DNA from: Pseudoalteromonas piscicida | Lineage (GTDB): Bacteria; Pseudomonadota; Gammaproteobacteria; Enterobacterales; Alteromonadaceae | Direction: 5' to 3' | Length of the DNA: 64,000 nucleotides | NCBI RefSeq assembly: GCF_002744175.1 | Contig: NZ_NKHF01000041.1 | Span: forward strand, 1 to 64,000 | Shown here: piece after piece, positions 54,457 through 63,882 of the stretch | Numbering within the stretch: the stretch's first letter is position 1 | Layout: each line of letters starts with the position of its first letter | Translations under genes and position numbers: made by a program | Notes under the pieces: model-generated | What the model was told of the DNA's origin: nothing | The model's database searches: none | What the model saw: only the letters and a program-made list of their open reading frames with translations

Positions 54457-55488
54457 ATGCAAGCAAGTTACGCTTTTTTATCTCGATTTATTATCATTTC
54501 GTTTTTATTCGTTTTTTTAGCAGGATGCCAAGACGCAAAACCTGAAGCCAAGGAAATTGTACTGTCTGGTAAAACTATGGGCACGACCTACAACATAAAG
54601 GTATTTCCTGGTGAAAAGCCGCTTTCACAATCACAACTACACGATGAGGTTGAGCAAGCATTAAAGGTTGTTAACCAATCTATGTCTACCTATATTCCAG
54701 ATTCTGAGATTAACCAGTTCAACCGTTTAGCCGCAAATACCGTTATGCCTATCAGTGAAGACTTTCGCTTGGTTGTTGCAGAATCTATCCGTCTTGGAAA
54801 GTCGACTAAAACGCTTGATGTTACGATGGGGCCGCTTATCGATTTGTGGGGATTTGGTCCTGACAAGAGACCAACAATGCGTCCGTCACAGGCTGAGTTA
54901 GACGATATGCGTACTCGTATCGGTGTCGATAAGCTTATTTTAAATGACCGTGGTCTTGCGAAAACAGTTGTGGGGCTTGAATTATCATTCTCTGCAACTG
55001 CTAAAGGTTATGGCATAGATAAGGTCGCTGAGGTGATTGAGAGTCATGATATTCATGACTATATGGTTGAGATCGGCGGCGAACTCCGCGTTTCTGGTAA
55101 AAAGCCGGATGGTGAGTGGCGTATTGCCATCGAAAAGCCCGACGCGCCTGTTGGTCAACGTCAAATTCACCGCGTTATCGAACCTGGTAATAATGGCATT
55201 GCTACCTCCGGTGACTACCGTATTTTTTATGAAATGGATGGTGAAACTTTTACACACCTTATTGACCCTACAACGGGTCGCCCAGTTAAGCATGAGTTAG
55301 TGTCGGTAACGGTACTGCATCCATCTGCAATGACAGCTGATGGCTTAGCGACTGCATTGACTGTGATGGGCACGGAGCGTGCAAAAGCGTATGCGCAACA
55401 GCACCAGTTACCTGTATATTTGATGTACAAGAGTTCTGAGGGCATAAAGAGCTACGCAAGCGACGCATTTCAGCCATACTTGAATTAA
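54457..55488 (+). CDS. apbE: FAD:protein FMN transferase ApbE
   Basis: A 343-residue lipoprotein (signal ending FVFLAGC) that uses FAD to attach FMN to threonines of NqrB and NqrC. Family motifs are GKTMGTTYNIK near residue 40, FSATAKGYGIDKVAEVIE near 185, EIGGELRVSGK and the C-terminal THLIDPTTGRPVKHELVSV with the metal-binding Asp. It lies directly downstream of its two substrates' operon, as in Vibrio and Shewanella. Confidence 0.95.
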   Translation: MQASYAFLSRFIIISFLFVFLAGCQDAKPEAKEIVLSGKTMGTTYNIKVFPGEKPLSQSQLHDEVEQALKVVNQSMSTYIPDSEINQFNRLAANTVMPISEDFRLVVAESIRLGKSTKTLDVTMGPLIDLWGFGPDKRPTMRPSQAELDDMRTRIGVDKLILNDRGLAKTVVGLELSFSATAKGYGIDKVAEVIESHDIHDYMVEIGGELRVSGKKPDGEWRIAIEKPDAPVGQRQIHRVIEPGNNGIATSGDYRIFYEMDGETFTHLIDPTTGRPVKHELVSVTVLHPSAMTADGLATALTVMGTERAKAYAQQHQLPVYLMYKSSEGIKSYASDAFQPYLN

Positions 55489-55588
55489 GCAGTGCATCAC
55501 CCCATAATTTAATTGTGAGTGACGTCATGAAAGCGTATAATTTGTCCGTCGTCACTCAATTCAATGTAGTAATAAAAGGGGCTAGATA

Positions 55589-55801
55589 ATGTCTTTATTC
55601 CTCCTTACTTTCGGTTTACTTATGCTTATCGCTGTCGCGATGGCTGTAGGCGTTATCGTGCAAAAGAAATCTATGGCCAGTAGTTGTGGTGGGTTAGGCT
55701 CAATGGGCATTGATAAAATCTGTGATTGCGACGACCCTTGTGACAAACGTAAAAAGCGGTTGGCAAAAGAAGAGATGTGGAAAGAAAACCAGATCCTTTA
55801 A
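55589..55801 (+). CDS. nqrM: Nqr assembly factor NqrM
   Basis: A 70-residue protein of the former DUF539 family, needed in Vibrio for maturation of the Na+-pumping reductase, probably iron delivery to the NqrD/E centre. One membrane helix (about 2-24) is followed by a Cys-rich stretch with Cys33, Cys45, Cys47 and Cys51. AGGGG lies upstream of the ATG. It is 100 bases after apbE and ends the nqr locus. Confidence 0.93.
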   Translation: MSLFLLTFGLLMLIAVAMAVGVIVQKKSMASSCGGLGSMGIDKICDCDDPCDKRKKRLAKEEMWKENQIL

Positions 55802-55821
55802 GCATCGAAATAATCTAATCG

Positions 55822-55847
55822 AAAACGCAAGCTAAGCTTGCGTTTTT
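55822..55847 (+). terminator. Terminator after nqrM
   Basis: AAAACGCAAGC and GCTTGCGTTTT pair perfectly around TAA, followed by T residues. Confidence 0.9.
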
Positions 55848-55881
55848 GCGTTTTGGTTAACGAATTACAGGAACAGTAGCA

Positions 55882-56481
55882 ATGCAGCGACAGTTATACT
55901 TTGTTCGTCATGGTGAAACGACCATGCCTAGGCATTTGCTTGGTGTCACCGACCCTGAGCTTAGTCCCATAGGCGCCCAGCAATTGCTGCAATCGTTAAC
56001 TGGCCTAGTTGGGGTGAAACGTATTATTAGTTCGCCACGAAAGCGCTGTCTAAATATCTCTAACGTCTTTGCAGCGCAGCATCAACTCGACCTTGAAATC
56101 GAGCCCAATCTTGCCGAATTTGACTTTGGATTATGGGATGGAAAACCCTACGATGTGCTTTGGCGCGAAACGCAATCTCCGAGTATTGGCGATTTTTGGC
56201 AAAACCCCTGGCAGCACACTCCCCCAAAGGGTGAATCAATGCATGAATTTCATCATCGGGTGACAAGTTGGTGGCGTGGTATTTTGAATTCGCCTAGTGA
56301 AGAGTGTGTCGCCGTCGTAGCACATGCAGGAGTTATAAAAGCGCTTATTGCTCTTATTCTTGGCTTGCCAGCTGAATTCACAGCACACCAATCAAGGCTA
56401 GATATCCCTTATGCGGGTATCGTAAAAGTTGAGGTATTTTACGACGACGATCAAACAGCTTGGTCAAAAGTTGTATTTTAG
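55882..56481 (+). CDS. cobC: Histidine phosphatase, probable alpha-ribazole phosphatase
   Basis: A 199-residue enzyme of the phosphoglycerate-mutase-like superfamily. The phospho-histidine is in YFVRHGETTMP (residues 6-16), a second Arg in SSPRKRCL, and the second His in AVVAHAGVIKALI. The superfamily is broad, but the position beside the cobalamin cluster points to CobC, which removes the 5'-phosphate from alpha-ribazole phosphate or adenosylcobalamin phosphate. It lies upstream of the riboswitch, so it is not under its control in cis. Confidence 0.75.
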   Translation: MQRQLYFVRHGETTMPRHLLGVTDPELSPIGAQQLLQSLTGLVGVKRIISSPRKRCLNISNVFAAQHQLDLEIEPNLAEFDFGLWDGKPYDVLWRETQSPSIGDFWQNPWQHTPPKGESMHEFHHRVTSWWRGILNSPSEECVAVVAHAGVIKALIALILGLPAEFTAHQSRLDIPYAGIVKVEVFYDDDQTAWSKVVF

Positions 56482-56504
56482 ACGTCTAGACTTCATAATA
56501 TTGC

Positions 56505-56640
56505 AAATTTCGTGATAGGCAGATATTGGGAATGAGGTGTGAGTCCTCAACTGTCCCCGCAACTGTAAGTGCTTGAGCCTAGTCTCTTGCATAAGTCAGA
56601 TACCAAGGCCTATTTACATAGCCTGAGTTTTGGATGAAAA
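56505..56640 (+). ncRNA. Cobalamin (B12) riboswitch
   Basis: The hallmark core is present: GGGAATGAGGTGTGAGTCCT, then the B12-box region with CCCCGCAACTGTAAGTG, and AGTCAGATACC further on, within stems such as ATAGGC/GCCTAT (56515-56520 with 56607-56612). It lies about 145 bases before the first transporter gene, so binding of adenosylcobalamin should switch off the whole downstream cluster. A CTTAAG/CTTAAG hairpin near 56669-56690 could be part of the expression platform. Confidence 0.93.
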
Positions 56641-56782
56641 ACGAGCTATCCGAAGGTCAGATTATTTACTTAAGCGGGCAGACTTAAGCCAAAGTAGCAG
56701 TTTCTTTTATAGCAATTTACTTCCTTAAATTGAGTAAGTTGATATAAGTGCTGTGTCTTTGCCGTGCCCAATCAGAGGTGCT

Positions 56783-57580
56783 ATGGCAGTCACTCCCCAG
56801 TTTCAAGTCGATAAACTTAGCGTGCAGCTCGGTGGTAAAGCCATCTTAAAAGCACTTAGCTTTGCTATTAACAGTGGTGAATTTATTGGTTTACTCGGCC
56901 CTAATGGTGCAGGCAAATCGACGTTACTTCGCACCCTATATAGGTATATTTTGCCAAGCTCTGGGCTTATCAGCTTTAATGGCCAGCCATTATCTCACTA
57001 TGGGCGAAAGGCTTATGCCAGTGATGTTGCTGTGGTACTTCAAGAGATACCAACAGAATTTAATTTACCCTTATTTGATATGGTGCTGATGGGCCTGACG
57101 CCAAACAAGTCACTATTAGCGACCATTACTTCGGATGAGCGGCAAGCGGTTTTACAGGCAATACAGCAAGTTGGATTAAGCCACAAAATTGAGCAATGCT
57201 TTAGCTCGTTATCTGGTGGGGAAAAGCAACGCGCAATGATCGCTCGGGCGATGGTACAAGCACCACAAGTCTTGATAATGGACGAACCAACAAGCCACTT
57301 AGACATTCAATACCAGATCCAAATTATGGAATTGGCTAAGCAGTTTGGCGTTACAATTATCGCCTCTTTTCATGATTTAAATTTAGCCAGCGCCTTATGC
57401 GATCGCTTACTTGTGCTGAATAAAGGTGAGCTTGCCGCTGAAGGGACGCCACTTGAAGTCATAAACGAAACCCTGTTGAGCCAAATTTTTGGTGTCTGTG
57501 CCGAAGTTTCTACAGTCCGTCACCCGCCAAGTAACAGCGAGATCCCACACATCCGCTTTCATTACGGGTATCAGTTATGA
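56783..57580 (+). CDS. btuD: Cobalamin ABC transporter ATP-binding protein
   Basis: A 265-residue ABC ATPase of the FecE/BtuD class. It has Walker A GPNGAGKSTLL near residue 37, Q-loop VVLQE, signature LSGGEKQRAMIARA, Walker B VLIMDEPTSHLD and the switch His in SFHDLNLAS. I start at the ATG at 56783 with AGAGG upstream; a GTG at 56753 would add ten residues. It comes right after the B12 riboswitch and overlaps the permease by four bases. Vitamin B12 is the inferred substrate, from context. Confidence 0.88.
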   Translation: MAVTPQFQVDKLSVQLGGKAILKALSFAINSGEFIGLLGPNGAGKSTLLRTLYRYILPSSGLISFNGQPLSHYGRKAYASDVAVVLQEIPTEFNLPLFDMVLMGLTPNKSLLATITSDERQAVLQAIQQVGLSHKIEQCFSSLSGGEKQRAMIARAMVQAPQVLIMDEPTSHLDIQYQIQIMELAKQFGVTIIASFHDLNLASALCDRLLVLNKGELAAEGTPLEVINETLLSQIFGVCAEVSTVRHPPSNSEIPHIRFHYGYQL

Positions 57581-58584
57581 TTGCACCACAGCGCATAGGG
57601 TTTATCTCTATATTGCTAGTGAGTCTATGCTGCTTCAGCATGCTCGCGGCACTCAAAATCGGCGCAATTGAAATATCTTGGCACATGGTGATTCAAGCAC
57701 TGTTTGATTTCGACCCCAGTAGTTTGCAGCAACAAGTAGTGGTTGAGCTGCGTCTACCAAGAACTCTTCTGGCGATGAGTGCTGGAGCAGGGTTGGCGAT
57801 TGCTGGGCTTATTTTGCAAACGGTTACGCGTAACCCACTTGCAGACCCTTATTTATTTGGAATTTCTTCTGGGGCTTCATTTGGTGTTGTGGTGCTTATT
57901 GCACTCTTTGGGGCACAGTCCAGCTTGATGATGTCAGGTGCTGCGTTTGTGGGGAGTTTATTGTCTATTTTGCTGCTGTTATTTGTGGCTAAACGAAGTG
58001 CTGTGCAGCAGGTAGAAACCATGTTGCTGGCAGGGGTGGCATTGTCATTTTTGTTTAGTGCACTGACCAGCTTATTACTGTATTGGAGCGACCCTCAAGC
58101 CATCAGTGCTATTTTGTTCTGGAATTTGGGTTCGTTTGCTCGTGCAAGTTGGCAGTGGCTATGGTTGCCATGTGTTGTCGTGGTGTTGAGCTTTATCATC
58201 CTGTTAGTGATGCGACGACCGCTTAGTGCTCTTCTGCTTGGAGATGAGAGTGCTACCACTTTAGGTGTGAATGTTGGTCGAGTTCGTATTGCGATGTTGT
58301 TACTTAGCTCCCTACTGACTGCCGTGCTTGTAGCGGCGTGCGGGGGAGTGGGGTTTGTTGGTTTGATGATCCCACATATCGTGCGATTCTTCATTTCTCA
58401 AGCTAAAGTCATCGGCCTTGTTGCCACAGCGCTTTGCGGTGCGTTGTTGATGCTGTGGGTCGATGTGTTATCTCGAACGGTGATCGACAATCAAGAACTG
58501 CCTGTTGGCGTGATCACCGCAGCTATCGGCAGCGTGTTCTTTTTGGCATTGCTTATTTTCAAAAAGCGCCGTGGCGCTGTATAG
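57577..58584 (+). CDS. btuC: Cobalamin ABC transporter permease (FecCD family)
   Basis: A 335-residue permease with about ten membrane helices. Family blocks ELRLPRTLLAMSAGAGLAIAG near residue 50, NPLADPYLFGISSGASFG near 85, and GGVGFVGLMIPHIVRF near 255, the last contacting the ATPase. It shares ATGA with btuD. With BtuD and BtuF, encoded six genes downstream, it imports corrinoids across the inner membrane. Confidence 0.9.
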   Translation: MIAPQRIGFISILLVSLCCFSMLAALKIGAIEISWHMVIQALFDFDPSSLQQQVVVELRLPRTLLAMSAGAGLAIAGLILQTVTRNPLADPYLFGISSGASFGVVVLIALFGAQSSLMMSGAAFVGSLLSILLLLFVAKRSAVQQVETMLLAGVALSFLFSALTSLLLYWSDPQAISAILFWNLGSFARASWQWLWLPCVVVVLSFIILLVMRRPLSALLLGDESATTLGVNVGRVRIAMLLLSSLLTAVLVAACGGVGFVGLMIPHIVRFFISQAKVIGLVATALCGALLMLWVDVLSRTVIDNQELPVGVITAAIGSVFFLALLIFKKRRGAV

Positions 58585-58593
58585 GAATAATTC

Positions 58594-59649
58594 ATGATTA
58601 AACCGTTAGACACAAGCTTAAATGCGCGCATTCAACAGATCATCGATTTAAAAACTAAACCACTTGGCGCCCTTGGCAAACTTGAAGGGTTAGCTGCACA
58701 GCTAGTTCAGATCTTGTCACAGGGGCAAGCGCAATTAGACCTTCATCAATTGGCAATAACAAATCCAGCGATGTTGGTATTTGCCGGTGACCATGGCATT
58801 GCAAGTCAGGGAGTTTCTATCGCACCAAGTGAAGTGACAGGGCAAATGGTCGCAAATTTTGTGCAAGGTGGGGCGGCTATTAATGTTTTTTGTCGACAGC
58901 TTGGTTGGCAGTTAACGGTAGTCGACTGCGGGACCTTAGTGCCATGTGAACCAGCAGCTAACTTGCGTTTGCAGCGGCTTGGCGATATCACCCATGCTTT
59001 TCATGAGCGACCAGCCATGAGCGAAACGCAGCTCAAACAAGGCATGGAATTTGGTGAACAAGTGGTGACGTCAGTCATAGAAGCAGGTAGCAACGTGATT
59101 GCTTTTGGTGAGATGGGGATTGGTAACACCAGCTCTGCTGCGGCTATTCTAGCTGCACTTAGTGGGGAGAGTGTCTCGCTATGCGTAGGGCGTGGCACAG
59201 GCATTGACGATAAGGTGCTTAGTAAAAAGCGGGCATTGATTACACAGGCGTTAAATTATCATCAAGGCCAGTTATCAACACCTGAACAAATTTTGCAGCG
59301 TTTAGGTGGCTTTGAAATTGTACAGATGGTTGGTGCGATGCTGGCGGTAGCACGGGCACAAAAGGTGATAGTCGTCGATGGTTTTATTGCCACTGCAGCT
59401 GCACTTTTGGCGTACAAGATAGAGCCGAATAGCAAACAATATATGGTGTTTGCGCATGGCTCGATGGAGCAGGGCCATAAGCTGATGTTACAGCAGTTAA
59501 CTGCTGAGCCATTGCTGCATTTAGAGATGCGATTAGGTGAAGGTACGGGCGCGGCCTTAGCCTTGCCATTACTGCAAGCTGCGCTGGGCTTTTTTACTGA
59601 TATGGCCAGTTTTGCCGATGCGCAAGTAACACAGGTAGTAGACGCCTGA
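58594..59649 (+). CDS. cobT: Nicotinate-nucleotide--dimethylbenzimidazole phosphoribosyltransferase
   Basis: A 351-residue enzyme making alpha-ribazole 5'-phosphate from nicotinate mononucleotide and a lower-ligand base. It has LKTKPLGALGKLE near the N-terminus, FAGDHGIASQGVS, EMGIGNTSSAAAIL, and the catalytic glutamate in MRLGEGTGAALAL (near residue 315). The length equals family norm (about 350). It overlaps cobS by one base (TGATG). Confidence 0.95.
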   Translation: MIKPLDTSLNARIQQIIDLKTKPLGALGKLEGLAAQLVQILSQGQAQLDLHQLAITNPAMLVFAGDHGIASQGVSIAPSEVTGQMVANFVQGGAAINVFCRQLGWQLTVVDCGTLVPCEPAANLRLQRLGDITHAFHERPAMSETQLKQGMEFGEQVVTSVIEAGSNVIAFGEMGIGNTSSAAAILAALSGESVSLCVGRGTGIDDKVLSKKRALITQALNYHQGQLSTPEQILQRLGGFEIVQMVGAMLAVARAQKVIVVDGFIATAAALLAYKIEPNSKQYMVFAHGSMEQGHKLMLQQLTAEPLLHLEMRLGEGTGAALALPLLQAALGFFTDMASFADAQVTQVVDA

Positions 59650-60431
59650 TGCAATGGCAACAAGAATGGCGGCTATTTAAGCTTGCCATGGTCTTTTTAA
59701 CCCGTGTGCCCATTCGTCTGCGTCCAGCTCCCTCGCCTGATGAACTTAACGAAGTGAGCGGTTACTTTTGTTTGGTCGGCGTATTGATTGGCGCGATCTC
59801 AGCTGCTTTTGGTTGTGTTGCCAGTGATTATATTTCGCCTATGTTTGGTGCGGTTGCAGCCCTTTCAGCCGGAGTTTTACTGACAGGGGCCTTTCATGAA
59901 GATGGTTTTGCCGATGTCTTCGACGGCTTTGGTGGTGGCTGGACTAAAGAACAAAAGCTCGAGATTATGAAAGACAGCCGCCTAGGCACTTACGGAAGCT
60001 GTGCACTGTTATTACTGCTACTTGCCAAGTTTTCTTTATTGACGATGCTATTCGAAGACCTCCTTATGGCATGGGTGTCACTGCTCTTGGCACACAGTCT
60101 GAGCCGCGCTTTGGCTGTTTCTTTGATTGGCTCGTTAGGGTATGTACAGGCGGATCAGCTCAGTAAAGTGAAACCGGTAGCGAAGCGGTTATCGGACGCC
60201 GCTTTGACTCGCACAGTAATTACTTCCAGTTTGATCTTAGTTGCTTGCTGGCCATGGCTGGCATTGTCATTGATAGATTTATTGGTATTGCTCGTTTGGC
60301 TGTATTTGCTGAGATTAGCATGTATTAAATGGTTTCATACTCAGCTTGGAGGCTATACCGGAGACTGCTTAGGTGCGGCGCAGCAACTCGGCGAACTGGT
60401 TATTTTGCTTTTTATTGTAGGTACTCTCTAA
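59649..60431 (+). CDS. cobS: Adenosylcobinamide-GDP ribazoletransferase
   Basis: A 260-residue membrane enzyme joining adenosylcobinamide-GDP and alpha-ribazole phosphate, the step that forms the lower loop of B12. It has FLTRVPIRLRP near the N-terminus and the metal-binding signature HEDGFADVFDGFGGGW near residue 78, then KDSRLGTYG; about six membrane helices follow. Start and stop overlap with cobT and cobU by one base each. Confidence 0.95.
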   Translation: MQWQQEWRLFKLAMVFLTRVPIRLRPAPSPDELNEVSGYFCLVGVLIGAISAAFGCVASDYISPMFGAVAALSAGVLLTGAFHEDGFADVFDGFGGGWTKEQKLEIMKDSRLGTYGSCALLLLLLAKFSLLTMLFEDLLMAWVSLLLAHSLSRALAVSLIGSLGYVQADQLSKVKPVAKRLSDAALTRTVITSSLILVACWPWLALSLIDLLVLLVWLYLLRLACIKWFHTQLGGYTGDCLGAAQQLGELVILLFIVGTL

Positions 60432-60970
60432 TGGCACAAATACATCTAATTTTGGGCGGTGCGCGTTCAGGCAAGAGCCGATTTGCAGAGCAGTGCGCCA
60501 CAGGCTTGTTGGAACAGGGGCAAGTGAAGCAACTGTATTATGTGGCTACGGCGAAAGCACAAGACAGCGAAATGCAAAGTCGTATATTTGCACACCAAGC
60601 TAATCGCGACCGTCGCTGGCAATTAATCGAAGAGTCATGGCATATCGATAAGTTGATTCGTGAGGCAAATGAACAGGCGTTGCTCCTTGTAGACTGTTTA
60701 ACTTTATGGCTGAGCCATGGCTTGTGCGAGCAGGGCAAAGCTGCCGCCATAGATAAAAAAGCACAACTCCTCAGCGCACTTGAAAACACCAAAGCCACAG
60801 TCATTTTAGTGAGTAATGAAGTGGGCCATGGAATTGTACCTTTAGGTGAGCTGAGTCGCGACTTTGTGGATGAGTCCGGTTGGCTCCATCAAGATATAGC
60901 CCGTTTAGCGGATAGAGTTGATTTTGTTATTGCTGGTTTGCCGCAATGCTTAAAAGGTGAAAATGTATGA
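60431..60970 (+). CDS. cobU: Adenosylcobinamide kinase / guanylyltransferase
   Basis: A 179-residue bifunctional enzyme that phosphorylates adenosylcobinamide and adds GMP. The P-loop is [12 protein letters not shown] (residues 8-19); the guanylylated His lies in [12 protein letters not shown]; later blocks [11 protein letters not shown] and [11 protein letters not shown] match the family. The ATG at 60431 overlaps the cobS stop by one base; a longer frame reaches into cobS and is rejected. Confidence 0.95.
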   Translation: MAQIHLILGGARSGKSRFAEQCATGLLEQGQVKQLYYVATAKAQDSEMQSRIFAHQANRDRRWQLIEESWHIDKLIREANEQALLLVDCLTLWLSHGLCEQGKAAAIDKKAQLLSALENTKATVILVSNEVGHGIVPLGELSRDFVDESGWLHQDIARLADRVDFVIAGLPQCLKGENV

Positions 60971-62439
60971 AAACCTTAATGGTGCAGGGCACTACCTCAG
61001 ATGCCGGTAAAAGCACGTTAGTTGCTGGGCTATGCCGTGTACTCCAGCGTAGAGGGTTTCGCGTAGCGCCTTTTAAACCTCAAAATATGGCGCTAAATAG
61101 TGCCGTAACGCCCTGTGGAGGCGAAATCGGCCGGGCACAAGCGCTGCAAGCCGAAGCCGCGAAGGTATCACTTTCAACTGATTTTAACCCTATTTTACTA
61201 AAACCGAATTCAGACACCGGGGCACAGGTGATCATTCATGGTAAAGCCATTAGCAATATGGAAGCCGCCGCATATCACGATTACAAAAAAGTGGCTATGG
61301 ATGCTGTATTGAGCTCTCATCAGCGGCTTAGCAAAGCATTTGAGTTGTGTATGGTCGAAGGTGCAGGGAGCCCTGCTGAAATTAATTTACGCGAAAACGA
61401 CATCGCTAATATGGGGTTCGCCTGTGAGGTTGCTTGCCCTGTGATCATCATCGCTGATATCGACAAAGGTGGTGTGTTTGCTCACTTGGTTGGTACGCTT
61501 GCGCTGTTAAGTGATTACGAGCAGAGCTTGGTTAAAGGATTTGTGATTAATCGCTTCCGTGGCGATATTGCTTTGTTGCAATCTGGATTGGATTGGCTAG
61601 AGCAAAAAACGGGTAAGCCAGTGTTAGGTGTGCTGCCATATTTGCACGGTCTAGCGTTAGATGCAGAAGATGCAGTGACGATGGAAAATATCTGTGAACC
61701 GGGATCGTTACGTATCCGAGCTTTACTCTTTCCCCATATTAGTAATCACACGGACTTCGATACATTGCGCTTAAACCCCGAAGTGGATTTTCGCTATGTA
61801 AGCTATCAAGAGTCCATCGACCCCTGTGATTTAATCATCCTCCCGGGCAGTAAAAATGTGTTGAGTGACTTAACCTTCTTACTTAATCAGGGCTGGGACG
61901 AGGAAATAAAGCGACACCTAAGATATGGTGGCAAGGTGTTAGGAGTTTGCGGAGGATTGCAAATGCTTGGTCAGCTTATCAAAGATCCAAGCGCAGTGGA
62001 GTCAACACTAGGCGAAGTTGCCGGACTTGGCCTAGCTGATTTTGCAACGACACTGTCAACAGAAAAAGTACTAACACAGGTTTCTGGGACTTGCCGACTG
62101 AATGATCAACATACAGACATCAGTGGCTATGAAATTCACGCTGGAGTTTCCTTTGGACCTGCATTGGAAAATCCATTTTTATTTTTTGATAGTCACCCCA
62201 ATCAGTGTGCAAAAGATGGTTTTATCTCTTTGGATAACCAAATTGCCGGCACCTACTTACATGGTCTATTTGACACGGTTGCTGCAACTCAAGCGATTTT
62301 AACTTGGGCAGGTGGTCAGCAGGCAGCCGCCACTGCTATTGATTTGGCTGAACACAGAGAGCGGCAAATAACGCGTCTTGCCGATAGCTGTGAGGCACAT
62401 TTAGATTGGCAAAAATTGATGAACATAATTGAGGAATAG
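60967..62439 (+). CDS. cobQ: Cobyric acid synthase
   Basis: A 490-residue amidotransferase that amidates four side chains of the corrin ring with glutamine and ATP. The N-terminal synthetase domain starts [19 protein letters not shown], followed by [10 protein letters not shown]; the C-terminal glutamine amidotransferase domain has the nucleophile in [10 protein letters not shown] (near residue 330) and the His in GTYLHGLFD (near 430). It overlaps cobU by four bases. Its presence means the cell can use cobyrinate-level precursors or older intermediates, though corrin ring synthesis genes are not seen here. Confidence 0.95.
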   Translation: MKTLMVQGTTSDAGKSTLVAGLCRVLQRRGFRVAPFKPQNMALNSAVTPCGGEIGRAQALQAEAAKVSLSTDFNPILLKPNSDTGAQVIIHGKAISNMEAAAYHDYKKVAMDAVLSSHQRLSKAFELCMVEGAGSPAEINLRENDIANMGFACEVACPVIIIADIDKGGVFAHLVGTLALLSDYEQSLVKGFVINRFRGDIALLQSGLDWLEQKTGKPVLGVLPYLHGLALDAEDAVTMENICEPGSLRIRALLFPHISNHTDFDTLRLNPEVDFRYVSYQESIDPCDLIILPGSKNVLSDLTFLLNQGWDEEIKRHLRYGGKVLGVCGGLQMLGQLIKDPSAVESTLGEVAGLGLADFATTLSTEKVLTQVSGTCRLNDQHTDISGYEIHAGVSFGPALENPFLFFDSHPNQCAKDGFISLDNQIAGTYLHGLFDTVAATQAILTWAGGQQAAATAIDLAEHRERQITRLADSCEAHLDWQKLMNIIEE

Positions 62440-62440
62440 C

Positions 62441-63037
62441 ATGAGCGAACAACAAGATAAACATCAACAACGACAACAAAAAGTAAAACAAAAAGTCGAT
62501 GAGAAAATTGCAGCGGCGCAGCAAGAGCAAGGAATTTTGCAAGTGATCACGGGCAATGGTAAAGGCAAGTCGACGTCGGGCTTTGGTACGGTTGCTCGTT
62601 GTGTCGGTCATGGCATGAACGCGGCGGTCGTACAGTTTATTAAAGGAACTTGGGACTGTGGAGAGCGCAATCTGCTTGAAAAAGTGGGTGTCCCGTTTGC
62701 GGTTATGAAAACAGGCTTTACGTGGGAGACGCAAAACCGTGAGACCGACACCGCAGCTGCGCAGGCGACTTGGCAGCAAGCCAAACAGTGGTTGCAAGAT
62801 GAAAGCATTGACTTAGTGCTACTAGACGAAATCACTTATATGCTAAGTTATGACTATCTTGATTTGGAAGAAGTGATAACAGCATTACAGCAGCGTCCTA
62901 AAATGCAATCTGTGATTGTAACGGGGCGTGGGGCACATCGACGCTTAACCGAGCTTGCAGATACCGTAAGTGAAGTGCGCAATGTAAAGCATGCCTTTGA
63001 GGCTGGTATCAAAGCGCAGAAAGGGTTTGACTACTAA
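62441..63037 (+). CDS. cobO: Cob(I)alamin adenosyltransferase (CobA/CobO/BtuR type)
   Basis: A 198-residue enzyme that adds the adenosyl ligand to cob(I)alamin or cobinamide. The P-loop is TGNGKGKSTSGFG (near residue 37), followed by VVQFIKGTW and LVLLDEITYMLSYDYL; VTGRGAHRRLTELAD is near the end. The N-terminal 30 residues are Gln/Lys-rich. The ATG at 62441 lies one base after the cobQ stop; the longer frame overlapping cobQ is not needed. Confidence 0.94.
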   Translation: MSEQQDKHQQRQQKVKQKVDEKIAAAQQEQGILQVITGNGKGKSTSGFGTVARCVGHGMNAAVVQFIKGTWDCGERNLLEKVGVPFAVMKTGFTWETQNRETDTAAAQATWQQAKQWLQDESIDLVLLDEITYMLSYDYLDLEEVITALQQRPKMQSVIVTGRGAHRRLTELADTVSEVRNVKHAFEAGIKAQKGFDY

Positions 63038-63870
63038 TGAAAAAAATAGCGCTGTTTATGCTGCTTGGCTGCACCTTAAGTCTTCAGGCCAAGCCCGCTG
63101 AACGGATCATTGCACTTGCCCCCCACATCGTTGAAAACCTCTATGCTATCGGAGCAGGTGACAGAATAGTTGGTACTGTAGCCTATGCCGATTATCCACA
63201 GGCAGCCAAGCAAATTCCACAAATAGGTGGATATCATGGTATTCAGTTAGAAAAAGTATTGGCCCTTGAACCAGACTTAGTAATAGCGTGGCAAACTGGC
63301 AATAAAAAGGCAGATCTTGAAAAGCTGGAACAGTTAGGGATCCAAGTTGTGTACAGCGAGACCAAAGCGATTGAGAAGGTGGCTGATGAGTTGATTAAGT
63401 TTGGTCAGCTCACAGGCCTTGAAGCGCCAGCTAGAGAGAAGGCGCAGCGCTTCACTCAACGCCTTACAGGGCTACAAAAACAATACGCACAAAGCAGCAG
63501 TATCAAGGTCTTCTATCAGCTTTGGCCTGCTCCTTTAATGACTGTCGGTGGTGATAGTTGGGTGCAGCAAGTGCTTGAAATTTGCCATGCAGACAACGTC
63601 TTTGCCGATTCAACCACTGATTATCCGCAAATAAGCATCGAGAATGTATTACTGAAATCACCAGAAGTTATGGTCATCCCAAATGAAAAAACCGAGCAAG
63701 ATATCAAACCGATAGATTGGCATAAGTGGCCAAGTATTCCAGCAGTTAAACATCAACAAAGCATTTCCGTTGATGCAGACCTATTACATCGATATAGCTA
63801 TCGTATGCTCGAGGGGATACTGATTTATGTGGTAAACTTGACAGCTCTCGAGCCTACTATAAAACGATGA
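63037..63870 (+). CDS. btuF: Cobalamin-binding periplasmic protein BtuF
   Basis: A 277-residue periplasmic binding protein with a signal peptide (MKKIALFMLLGCTLSLQAK). Its TroA-like fold has the B12/siderophore class markers RIIALAPHIVENLYAIGAGD, VGTVAYADYPQAAKQIPQIG and LALEPDLVIAW. The context (riboswitch cluster with btuC and btuD) identifies the ligand as a corrinoid. It overlaps cobO by one base. The gene order places BtuF at the far end, away from its transporter partners. Confidence 0.9.
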   Translation: MKKIALFMLLGCTLSLQAKPAERIIALAPHIVENLYAIGAGDRIVGTVAYADYPQAAKQIPQIGGYHGIQLEKVLALEPDLVIAWQTGNKKADLEKLEQLGIQVVYSETKAIEKVADELIKFGQLTGLEAPAREKAQRFTQRLTGLQKQYAQSSSIKVFYQLWPAPLMTVGGDSWVQQVLEICHADNVFADSTTDYPQISIENVLLKSPEVMVIPNEKTEQDIKPIDWHKWPSIPAVKHQQSISVDADLLHRYSYRMLEGILIYVVNLTALEPTIKR

Positions 63871-63882
63871 AAAGGGTGAAAC

